A stretch of DNA of 5,384 nucleotides, taken from positions 1 to 5,384 of the forward strand of contig JAISRQ010000102.1 in the NCBI GenBank assembly GCA_031273545.1. Reading direction: 5' to 3'. A program made the position numbers and the translations under genes. Below, piece after piece: positions 1 to 5,188 of this stretch; the first letter of the stretch is position 1, and every line of letters begins with the position of its first letter. The notes under the pieces are model-generated. The model had not been told where the DNA came from. It worked only from the letters and a program-made list of their open reading frames with translations, and searched no databases. The stretch comes from Holosporales bacterium (GTDB lineage: Bacteria; Pseudomonadota; Alphaproteobacteria; BNTO01).

Positions 1-41
1 TAACTTTTTTCTGTTAGGATCAAAGGTGGTGGTTGGGGTGG
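1..41 (+). repeat. G-rich repeat, copy A (left arm of inverted pair)
   Basis: This 41-bp block recurs without change at 624-664. It recurs in inverted orientation at 523-563 with about 37 of 41 positions matching. Beyond it, similarity between the direct copies continues to about position 103, with one T fewer in the second copy and a few substitutions. The G-rich core at 25-41 reads GGTGGTGGTTGGGGTGG. The window starts exactly at the first matching base, so the left boundary of the repeat is not known. Similarity is seen directly; calling it a mobile element end would be inference. Confidence 0.8.
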
Positions 42-91
42 AGCCTCTCCATTTTTCTACCCGTCCCAAAATCCAGAGTTTTCGTCACGTG

Positions 92-138
92 CACTTTTAA
101 TTTCACGCCAATCGTCTTATAAGTTACGCAAACTGTGC
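92..138 (+). repeat. Two units of the ~22-nt degenerate repeat (copy A)
   Basis: Two units (92-115 and 116-138) have the same pattern as the longer array at 714-927: a CTTTTAA-like start, an ACGC or TTACGC centre and a GTGC or CGT end. They lie between the G-rich repeat and the promoter, in the same place as the longer array in the second module. The two modules therefore differ mainly in the number of units. Confidence 0.5.
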
Positions 139-170
139 CCTATCGTATTGTACCTCTATTCAGAATAAAT

Positions 171-200
171 TTGAATTTATTGAAGGTTTTATTCTATAGT
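171..200 (+). promoter_or_regulatory. Probable sigma70-type promoter for the short ORF at 283
   Basis: A TTGAAT box (171-176) and a TATAGT box (195-200) are separated by 18 nt. The surrounding block 151-212 is repeated at 940-1001 with about five mismatches in 62, and both boxes keep their spacing there (TTGCAT, TATAGT). Conservation between diverged copies is the main support. Transcription would start near 207, giving a leader of about 75 nt that includes the 18-nt block GATACGCAGCAGATATTT (226-243), which is identical in both modules. Confidence 0.5.
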
Positions 201-282
201 TCGCATTCATTTGAGGCCCCCGACAGATACGCAGCAGATATTTAAATTTATTTATTTATATTTTTATGAAGGAGAAACGGTT

Positions 283-543
283 ATGAATATTCAATTCGTA
301 CGACCAAACCAAAAGATTATGGAATTTAAACTTTGTGGAAACATTTCTGGGCCATCAAAGATTGCCGTCCAGAAAATTAAGAACAATAAGCGTTTGGCTG
401 TCCAAAAGACTGCAATCATTTGGGGAGTGAGTATAATTTGGATTTTGCGGAGGCGTAATTTTTGTTTTTCGGATAAAAAAACAAATAAAAAGATAAATAA
501 AAAGATAAAAAGAGAGGTGGTCCCACCCCAACCACCACCTTAG
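283..543 (+). CDS. Short hypothetical protein, likely truncated relative of the 535-residue protein
   Basis: This 86-residue ORF begins at ATG 283, placed 8 nt after an AAGGAG ribosome site (269-274). An upstream in-frame start at 211 is less likely, because it has no ribosome site and lies next to the expected transcription start. The first residues (MNIQFVRPNQK) resemble the start of the 535-residue protein (MSIQLVLPTQQ), and the promoter and leader are shared as well. Similarity then ends. The middle has a repeated AVQK motif and a short hydrophobic stretch (AIIWGVSIIWIL), followed by a lysine-rich low-complexity segment (KKTNKKINKKIKRE). The last residues (PPQPPP) and the stop are encoded inside the inverted G-rich repeat. 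This looks like a gene start cut off by repeat insertion or recombination; it may still be translated. No family recognised. Confidence 0.45.
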   Translation: MNIQFVRPNQKIMEFKLCGNISGPSKIAVQKIKNNKRLAVQKTAIIWGVSIIWILRRRNFCFSDKKTNKKINKKIKREVVPPQPPP

Positions 544-563
544 ATCCTAACACAAATAGGTTA
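523..563 (-). repeat. G-rich repeat, inverted copy
   Basis: This is the reverse complement of 1-41 and of 624-664, with about four mismatches in 41. In the core, 523-552 pairs with 635-664 over 30 positions with one mismatch (base 542), so a transcript could form a long hairpin with an 82-nt loop. With 1-41 it forms the ends of a 563-bp segment enclosing a promoter and the short ORF, a layout like a small non-autonomous element. No transposase is present in the window. Confidence 0.75.
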
Positions 564-623
564 AGGAATCGTAAATGGGAGATTGGAGAATATTTAACTC
601 AACTTTTATCATTAACGGTCCAT

Positions 624-726
624 TAACTTTTTTCTGTTAGGATCAAAGGTGGTGGTTGGGGTGGAGCCTCTCCATTTTCTACCCGTCCCAAAATCCGGAA
701 TTTTCGTCACGTGCACTTTTAATTCT
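624..726 (+). repeat. G-rich repeat, copy B, with extended similarity to 1-103
   Basis: Positions 624-664 match 1-41 completely, and the match continues to about 726 with one single-T deletion and a few substitutions. The single-base indel shifts every reading frame, which argues that this block is non-coding. The 60 nt before it (564-623) show no similarity to anything else in the window; they hold two nearby CATTAAC words (610-616, 621-627) and no gene. Confidence 0.8.
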
Positions 727-927
727 GAGTCGCGGCGCTTTTAACTTCACGCGGTGCCTATTATTTCACGTAGCTGTGCATTTAAACGCAACCGTGCCTT
801 TAACTTTACGTAGCTGTGTCTTTATTCCAAGCGATCATGTCCTCAACCCCAAGCAATAGTTTCTTTTAACCCCAAGCATTTGTGTCCTCAACCCCAAGCA
901 ATTGTCCTCTAAGTCCCACGAACTGCG
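714..927 (+). repeat. Degenerate tandem array, about ten units of 18-24 nt
   Basis: The stretch can be cut into units at 714, 736, 758, 780, 798, 820, 841, 862, 886 and 906. Early units resemble TTTAACTTTACGTAGCTGTG. Later units resemble CCTCAACCCCAAGCAATTGT. All share a pyrimidine start, an AA in the first third, an ACG or AAGC centre and a GTGY-like end. The unit length is not a multiple of three, and no plausible gene runs through it. It lies directly upstream of the promoter for the 535-residue protein, while the equivalent region of the first module has only two units. It fills most of the 530-nt gap between the two ORFs. A regulatory role is possible but not shown. Confidence 0.6.
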
Positions 928-959
928 CTCCATTGTTTATACCTCTGTTCAGAACAAAT

Positions 960-989
960 TTGCATTTATTGCAGGTTTAATTCTATAGT
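960..989 (+). promoter_or_regulatory. Probable sigma70-type promoter for the 535-residue protein
   Basis: TTGCAT (960-965) and TATAGT (984-989) are 18 nt apart, matching the arrangement at 171-200. The leader of about 75 nt contains GATACGCAGCAGATATTT (1013-1030) and an A/T-only stretch before the ribosome site. The conserved leader block could be a protein-binding or RNA element, but no known riboswitch is visible. Confidence 0.5.
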
Positions 990-1073
990 TCGCATTCATT
1001 TTGGGGCACCGGGATACGCAGCAGATATTTTAATTTATTTATTTATTTTTATTTTTATAAAGGAAAAACAATT

Positions 1074-2681
1074 ATGAGTATTCAATTAGTATTACCAACC
1101 CAACAGGTTTTCGAAAATATAATCAGTATAGAGATCAACAAAAAGGATGATCTCAACAAAAAAGAGAATAAGATCAACAAAATGCGGATTCAATGTTTTT
1201 TTAATAACGATCCTGCATTTATAAATAATGGAGAATATATGAATAAGGAAACAAATAAGGAAACATTCACAAATGGAGAATATATGAACGAGAAAACAAA
1301 TCAAAAAGCATTTGCAAATACAGATAAGGAAGCATTTACGAATGACGGAGTATACTTACTTAAAAAAGATGGTTGTATACTTTTTTCTGGAACATTAGCG
1401 TGTATGGCGGGACCTGATTCGCTTGGGCTGTACGTTTGTATGTTCGTAAGTAATGATGAGCATTCAACAGAAAGTCAGGCTATAACCGCGTCCGCAAATC
1501 CGCCTGCAACTACTACTGCCACCGTCGCGTCCACCAATCCGCCCGCAGCTACTACCGCCGTCGCGTCCGCAAATCCGCCCGCCACCGCCGTCGCGTCCGC
1601 AAATCCGCCCGTAGCCGACATTACGCCACACGTCTTCGATAAATCGCTGAAATTCGCAGAAAAAATCCTCCCAGCCCACTTCGACGTAACTCTGCAAGCT
1701 GACTGGATCCAACACAACGAAGGCATTTTTGACTTTGGAGACCGCATCTCCGCACTTTTTCCGGAAGGCATAATCAACAGCCTAAACGCTACATTTGGGG
1801 AATGTGTCGCCCAAACTCACAAATCCGGCTACACAATAATGGACTCGTCCTTCGAGCAAACGTCCCCACCTTCAACCGGTGTCCTCGACGTTTACCCAAT
1901 CCAAATGCCCAGCATCTCCGTCGGCGGCGCGCTAAAGTCCTTGCCTCGTTACTGGTTTCGAGCGAAGTGGAGACTCGCCTGGGAATACGAGCAAAAGCGA
2001 GTGGAAAAGCTATCGTTTCAGCTTCCCTTTTGTCCATCCGGTGAAGGCGGCGAACCCTTGCATCTAAAGGTGCAGGACCTGGACCAAGTTGCGAGTTGCT
2101 ACGAGCGCCGCGCTACCCTTGGGCCTTTGTGGAACCAAATCGCGTACCACGCATTTGCATCGTTCAAAAAGGATATTTACGGCAAATACAAGTCGATTGT
2201 CCGGTGTTCTGTTCTGTTTGATATTGGTGTAAAACTACATTTGCAACAGGTCGTCGAAATTACGTATGAGAGAAATCACATTATCGGGGAAGTTTGCGAA
2301 ATCACATGTGTACAAGAAGGGGTTGCGAAACAGTATGCCAACATCGCAATTGCCGTTGTTCCACCTTGGTTGCAAGCATGGATGGATTCCCCGCACGCCT
2401 TGGAAAAGATAGAGGAAGTGTGCGCGATCGAAGGTCTAACGGAAGAAGAGCTGACGGAGTCTTCAGGGCTTGCAGATGTCGCAATTGAAAATGACGCCGA
2501 AACGCAATTCAACAAGATTTCGTCAAATTTGGCGCAATTTTCAACGATGCAGGAGTTGCAAGCGTTCTTGTCCAAACATTCGACTCGCATTTTTGTTCGC
2601 CTAAAGGATTTAAAAACGAAGCGACACCTTGTTCACCTGCTTAAGGCGCGAATAAATACGCAATTCTATTCTTCGACTTAG
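1074..2681 (+). CDS. Unrecognised 535-residue protein with repeat-rich N-terminus
   Basis: The start is ATG 1074, with AAAGGAA (1058-1064) about 9 nt upstream; the matching start in the duplicated module supports it. Residues 1-51 are lysine/asparagine-rich. Residues 52-81 are two copies of a 15-residue repeat (NGEYMN start, nucleotides 1227 and 1272) followed by a partial third. Residues 91-130 form a short hydrophobic, cysteine-containing region. Residues 139-181 are an Ala/Thr/Pro linker with four AS(A/T)NPP units. From about 182 to the end the protein is an ordinary, less biased mixed domain, containing W/Y-rich (LPRYWFRAKWRLAWEYEQK) and beta-like (VVEITYER) segments and ending in a basic helix. 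No signal peptide is clear. The N-terminal part is AT-rich and the linker onward is clearly richer in GC, suggesting a composite gene. The family is not recognised. Its place before a lysis module would fit a phage tail or host-contact protein, but this is inference from position. Confidence 0.88.
   Translation: MSIQLVLPTQQVFENIISIEINKKDDLNKKENKINKMRIQCFFNNDPAFINNGEYMNKETNKETFTNGEYMNEKTNQKAFANTDKEAFTNDGVYLLKKDGCILFSGTLACMAGPDSLGLYVCMFVSNDEHSTESQAITASANPPATTTATVASTNPPAATTAVASANPPATAVASANPPVADITPHVFDKSLKFAEKILPAHFDVTLQADWIQHNEGIFDFGDRISALFPEGIINSLNATFGECVAQTHKSGYTIMDSSFEQTSPPSTGVLDVYPIQMPSISVGGALKSLPRYWFRAKWRLAWEYEQKRVEKLSFQLPFCPSGEGGEPLHLKVQDLDQVASCYERRATLGPLWNQIAYHAFASFKKDIYGKYKSIVRCSVLFDIGVKLHLQQVVEITYERNHIIGEVCEITCVQEGVAKQYANIAIAVVPPWLQAWMDSPHALEKIEEVCAIEGLTEEELTESSGLADVAIENDAETQFNKISSNLAQFSTMQELQAFLSKHSTRIFVRLKDLKTKRHLVHLLKARINTQFYSST
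1227..1340 (+). repeat. In-frame 45-nt tandem repeat (15 residues)
   Basis: AATGGAGAATATATGAA occurs at 1227 and again at 1272, giving a 45-nt period. A partial third unit begins at about 1317 and keeps only the second half (DKEAFT). The period is a multiple of three, so copy-number change would keep the frame. Confidence 0.75.
1488..1616 (+). repeat. In-frame Ala/Asn/Pro linker repeat
   Basis: Four GCGTCC(G/A)C(A/C)AATCCGCCCG-like units start at 1488, 1527, 1563 and 1593, separated by Ala/Thr/Val codons. They encode AS(A/T)NPP units spaced 13, 12 and 10 residues apart. The near identity of the last two units at DNA level suggests recent duplication. This is a typical flexible linker between an N-terminal and a C-terminal part. 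Confidence 0.8.
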
Positions 2682-2716
2682 ATCACGAATAAGAGTCTTC
2701 ATTGGTCTATCTACTT

Positions 2717-2740
2717 GAGACTCAAATAAATAAGTGTCTC
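2717..2740 (+). terminator. Weak hairpin after the 535-residue gene
   Basis: GAGAC (2717-2721) pairs with GTCTC (2736-2740), with one further C-G pair after a mismatch and a 10-nt A/T loop. A T-rich but interrupted stretch follows (TGTGCTTTAATTTT). An alternative pairing GAGTCT (2693-2698) with AGACTC (2718-2723) competes. It is a marginal terminator, and read-through into the 2831 gene is possible. I saw no convincing promoter in 2682-2830. Confidence 0.25.
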
Positions 2741-2819
2741 TGTGCTTTAATTTTACACAGCTAAACAATTTTATCTTTTGATTCAACTAACTAACCAACC
2801 CATTAACACACGTATATAT

Positions 2820-2825
2820 AAGGAG
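2820..2825 (+). promoter_or_regulatory. Ribosome binding site fixing the start at 2831
   Basis: AAGGAG is followed after 5 nt by ATG 2831. An in-frame GTG at 2825 overlaps the ribosome site itself and cannot be the start, so the protein should begin MNFLNC rather than two residues earlier. Confidence 0.75.
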
Positions 2826-2830
2826 TGATT

Positions 2831-3580
2831 ATGAATTTTTTAAACTGCAGACACATTGACGATTTGTTTCAAATCTCAGAAAACCTCGTTCGTCCCACTG
2901 ACGGCTTCAACTTAAATGACGCAACTATTTGCGTTCGAGCGCGCAACCCCTTGGCTGCGACTTCGTGCGTTCGCGTCATTGCGAAGATTGTACCAACGTA
3001 CGTACCGCTGAACGTGTTTATTACATATGACATTGGAAAATTGCATTTTGAACGCATTCCATTCAAAGAAGCGCAAGTAATTACAAATGTTCAATTGTGC
3101 TTAGAACAAATAATAGATGGCAACTCAAATGGAATACAAACAGGTGACGTCCAGCACGGCCAAATCCTGTTCGAAAAAGCTTTCCCGAATATTCCTCCTG
3201 GGTCCACGCTTACGGTCTCCCATTCTGCAACTCGAATCCCTGTGTACTCTAAACCAGAAGCAGGCACAGCCCTTCCATTGTGGCATATTGGCGGAATGTG
3301 GAACGGAGAAGAAATCGAGTCCGCATTTATTTTCCCGCAAAAGAACCTGCGAGCGTCAACGGAAGCGAAAATTGTTTGTGTGTTTTTATCACAAACGCAG
3401 GAGTTGCTTCCATTTGTTTGCGTGCCGAGGGAGCCTGCCCCGTGGAGCTTAAAGGAATGCATCGAACGTGGGGACGCAACAATAAATGTAGCGGGGCATG
3501 TAATGAAATCTTTACATGTAGAGGCTGCATCAAAAAAATCACTAACTATTACATTTCAAGGAGTAAATAATGATGAATAA
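2831..3580 (+). CDS. Unrecognised 249-residue protein
   Basis: The predicted product has no signal peptide, no membrane segment and no low-complexity region. It appears beta-rich, with alternating hydrophobic segments (CVRVIAKIVP, LNVFITYDIG, AKIVCVFLSQ, KSLTITFQGV) and several cysteines. Prolines and glycines punctuate the middle (NIPPGSTLTV, WHIGGMWNGEE). The gene overlaps the SleB hydrolase start by 11 nt, and the hydrolase ribosome site lies inside its last codons, so the two are very likely translated from one transcript. I do not recognise a family. Position directly before lysis genes would suit a small late structural protein of a phage-like particle, but no motif supports this. Gene reality is well supported by the ribosome site, length and spacing. 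Confidence 0.85.
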   Translation: MNFLNCRHIDDLFQISENLVRPTDGFNLNDATICVRARNPLAATSCVRVIAKIVPTYVPLNVFITYDIGKLHFERIPFKEAQVITNVQLCLEQIIDGNSNGIQTGDVQHGQILFEKAFPNIPPGSTLTVSHSATRIPVYSKPEAGTALPLWHIGGMWNGEEIESAFIFPQKNLRASTEAKIVCVFLSQTQELLPFVCVPREPAPWSLKECIERGDATINVAGHVMKSLHVEAASKKSLTITFQGVNNDE

Positions 3581-4112
3581 ATTGAATCACAATCGTATAA
3601 GCAATAAAAGCTTGCCTATCTCTAGCACAGACATTAGCTACAAAGGCCTACCTGTCTCCGATATAGGTATAAATATTAGCTACAAAGGCCTACCCGTCTC
3701 CGATACAGACATACAAACCCTTGCAGAAACGATATACGGCGAAGCAAGAGGAGAACTCGACTACATCGAAGGCGGTTTGGCTGCGCTAATTGCCGTGGGC
3801 AACGTCGTCGTAAACCGCGCCAAATGCGCCAAAAGTGTAGAGCAAATATGCAAAGCCCCCTTCCAATTTTCATGTTGGAACGCAAATGACCCGAATCGAA
3901 TTGAGATCGAACGCGCCGCCAAGCAACAGCTTCCCGCATTCCAAACGTGCATGCGCGTGGCCAAGGGGGTGTTGCTGATGGGCTGGCCGGACCTAACGAA
4001 CGGTGCGACACATTACTATGCCCAGAGTTTGTATGCGCCTCCGTTTTGGGCCAAAAGCATGCAGCTACAAGTGAAAATTGGACATCATTTATTTTTCAAA
4101 GAAAAGGAGTAA
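3570..4112 (+). CDS. SleB-type cell wall hydrolase (endolysin)
   Basis: Residues about 48-178 match the Hydrolase_2/SleB family, enzymes that cleave the glycan strand of peptidoglycan. Visible hallmarks are TLAETIYGEARGE (50-62, with Glu58 the likely catalytic residue), VVVNRA (79-84), QFSCW (99-103), ATHYYA (146-151), APPFW (156-160) and the closing IGHHLF. The catalytic domain is complete and of usual size. There is no signal peptide, which fits a phage endolysin released through a holin rather than a secreted housekeeping enzyme. AAGGAG (3558-3563) precedes two adjacent ATG codons (3570, 3573), and either could be used. The first ~47 residues are unusual: a 14-residue repeat (ISYKGLPVSD core), unlike the catalytic part. 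It overlaps the preceding gene and is followed after 2 nt by the holin-like gene, forming a lysis pair. Confidence 0.9.
   Translation: MMNKLNHNRISNKSLPISSTDISYKGLPVSDIGINISYKGLPVSDTDIQTLAETIYGEARGELDYIEGGLAALIAVGNVVVNRAKCAKSVEQICKAPFQFSCWNANDPNRIEIERAAKQQLPAFQTCMRVAKGVLLMGWPDLTNGATHYYAQSLYAPPFWAKSMQLQVKIGHHLFFKEKE
3633..3705 (+). repeat. 42-nt in-frame tandem repeat at the hydrolase N-terminus
   Basis: ATTAGCTACAAAGGCCTACC begins at 3633, and 3675 begins the same block; 31 positions match with one T/C difference. The period is 42 nt (14 residues). A more degenerate earlier unit (SLPISSTD) lies at about 3609-3632. Each unit encodes ISYKGLPVSD plus four variable residues. Confidence 0.8.
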
Positions 4113-4114
4113 TT

Positions 4115-4651
4115 ATGGCAATTCCATTCATAACTACAGCGCTAAGCTTTGTGGAGTTTGCGCCAACATTAGTAAAATGGCTATCTGGTAGCAAGAGCAC
4201 AGAACGCGTTGCTGCAGAAGTATTAGATATCGCCAAAAAAGTAACAAGCAGTTCTTCGCCTGAGGATGCATTAACGCGGTTACGTGAAAACAATGCGTTT
4301 GCGAATGATTTTCGGCGGGAAATTTTAAAATCGGAAACAGAGTGGGAGATTTCTCTGCTTGAGGACCGGCAACTAGCAAGGGAGCGGGACCTGGAGATCT
4401 TGAAGGCGGGGCACGCAAATCGACGCGCCGACCTGATGGTGGTGTCCGCAGCTCTTGGGTTGGTGCTTTGCTTGCTTTCGCTGGCGTTTTACTCAGACGT
4501 GCTGCCAGGAGAGGCCGTGGGCATCATCTCTACAATTGCAGGGATATTTGGGGGCTGCTTGAAGGATGCGTTTGCGTTTGAGTTTGGTTCATCCCGCGGA
4601 AGCAGGGTAAAGGACTCGACTGTGGCATCCATGCTTGAGCGAATTGGGTAA
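4115..4651 (+). CDS. Holin-like protein of the GTA/phage 3TM type
   Basis: The start ATG 4115 lies 5 nt after AAGGAG (4104-4109), which overlaps the end of the hydrolase gene; a much longer upstream reading frame starting inside the hydrolase gene is not credible. The 178-residue product has a mildly hydrophobic N-terminus (3-23), a charged helical middle (30-106, including EDRQLARERD at 83-92), then two strong membrane segments (about 107-126 and 131-149) joined by a short DVLPGE turn. It ends with the tail AFEFGSSRGSRVKD. The charged DRQxAR segment, hydrophobic hairpin and FGSSRGS tail are what I associate with holins of gene transfer agents and phages (family GTA_holin_3TM). Such proteins form inner-membrane lesions that release the endolysin. 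Adjacency to the hydrolase supports the role. Family membership is recognised from memory of the motif pattern. Confidence 0.78.
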   Translation: MAIPFITTALSFVEFAPTLVKWLSGSKSTERVAAEVLDIAKKVTSSSSPEDALTRLRENNAFANDFRREILKSETEWEISLLEDRQLARERDLEILKAGHANRRADLMVVSAALGLVLCLLSLAFYSDVLPGEAVGIISTIAGIFGGCLKDAFAFEFGSSRGSRVKDSTVASMLERIG

Positions 4652-4662
4652 ACGGAAATCGT

Positions 4663-4983
4663 ATGAAAATAGAAAAAGGGGGTGATGAAAAATTAGTGTT
4701 TAGAACAAATGAGCAACTAATTCAGCAATTTGACTATGTGTGCGATAGAGTAATCAAGTTTCTACAGCCAATATTTGTTGGTCGCAAGCACGATTTGTTC
4801 TACCGTGCTTTGGTTATGTCTCTCAACGCAAATTCAAATGAAGAGTTTGGTAGCACTTACGTTTGTAATTTAATCGAAAAAGAGGTGAATTATAATTACT
4901 ACTTTATGGACGAAAACAGCGAAGAGTACAACGAAATAAAGCGGGGGAACCTTGACCCTGCGGAAGCAAGGTGGAGTGAATAG
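4663..4983 (+). CDS. Unrecognised 106-residue protein after the holin-like gene
   Basis: The ORF starts 11 nt after the holin-like stop codon. Its ribosome site is weak (GGA at 4654-4656), unlike the AAGGAG of the other genes, so it may depend on translational coupling. The product is predicted largely helical and charged: residues 13-57 (RTNEQLIQQFDYVCDRV through RKHDLFYRALVMSL) look like two amphipathic helices, followed by a tyrosine/asparagine-rich segment (VNYNYYFMDENSEEY) and an acidic tail. There is no membrane segment, so it is not an obvious spanin or second holin. The helical arrangement recalls small DNA-binding or adaptor proteins, but no motif settles this. Confidence 0.7.
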   Translation: MKIEKGGDEKLVFRTNEQLIQQFDYVCDRVIKFLQPIFVGRKHDLFYRALVMSLNANSNEEFGSTYVCNLIEKEVNYNYYFMDENSEEYNEIKRGNLDPAEARWSE

Positions 4984-5039
4984 GGAGAAGAACGGCAGAG
5001 AACAGCCATGCGGAAGGAGAATGACTTTGCTATTTTTGC

Positions 5040-5062
5040 GGCGCTGTCGTAGCGTTTTTTTT
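5040..5062 (+). terminator. Probable intrinsic terminator of the lysis cluster
   Basis: CGCT (5042-5045) pairs with AGCG (5051-5054) across a 5-nt loop, with up to two G-U pairs extending the base (5040-5041 with 5055-5056). Eight T follow (5055-5062). The stem is short but GC-only except one pair, and it lies 57 nt after the last gene of the cluster. Confidence 0.45.
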
Positions 5063-5142
5063 CGCGGCATTGTAGTCGCATTTCTTCTAACTATCCTACG
5101 GGGTTACGGAATCGTTATTTCTGAAAGAATACATTGCTATTT

Positions 5143-5180
5143 GTAAAGTATGAATAAATGTTGTTTGTTCGATACTTTAC
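5143..5180. terminator. Hairpin between convergent genes
   Basis: GTAAAGTAT (5143-5151) pairs perfectly over 9 bp with ATACTTTAC (5172-5180) around a 20-nt A/T-rich loop. It starts just beyond the stop of the minus-strand gene (5189-5191) and could act in both directions. The low GC content, long loop and lack of a clean T-run make it a weak candidate. A competing pairing exists between TTGTAAA (5141-5147) and TTTACAA (5188-5194). Confidence 0.3.
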
Positions 5181-5188
5181 TTCCTTAT

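Noticed and set aside
523..664. Long inverted repeat as a transcription terminator for the short ORF
   Set aside because: The loop is 82 nt and no T-run follows the right arm, so a repeat-element origin explains it better than termination.
656..859. 67-codon plus-strand ORF beginning at TTG
   Set aside because: It starts inside the G-rich repeat and runs through the tandem array. The equivalent block at 33-110 carries a one-base indel that breaks the frame, there is no ribosome site, and the repeat unit is not a multiple of three.
714..927. CRISPR array
   Set aside because: Units adjoin without unique spacers, differ from each other throughout, and no cas gene is present.
1464..1777. Minus-strand frames rich in Gly/Arg or Ala/Gly opposite the proline linker
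   Set aside because: They are the reverse reading of the ASANPP repeat in the real gene; their apparent glycine repeats are shadows of it.
5008..5052. 14-codon ORF (MRKENDFAIFAALS) overlapping the terminator, considered as a leader peptide
   Set aside because: There is no following gene on the plus strand to regulate, and the length is within chance expectation.
5021..5146. Possible 41-residue membrane peptide (MTLLFLRRC start) or its longer form from TTG 4952
   Set aside because: It has one hydrophobic stretch, but AAGGAG at 5014-5019 is only 1 nt from the ATG, the likely terminator with eight T lies inside the frame, and the longer form overlaps the 106-residue gene. A small lysis peptide cannot be fully excluded.
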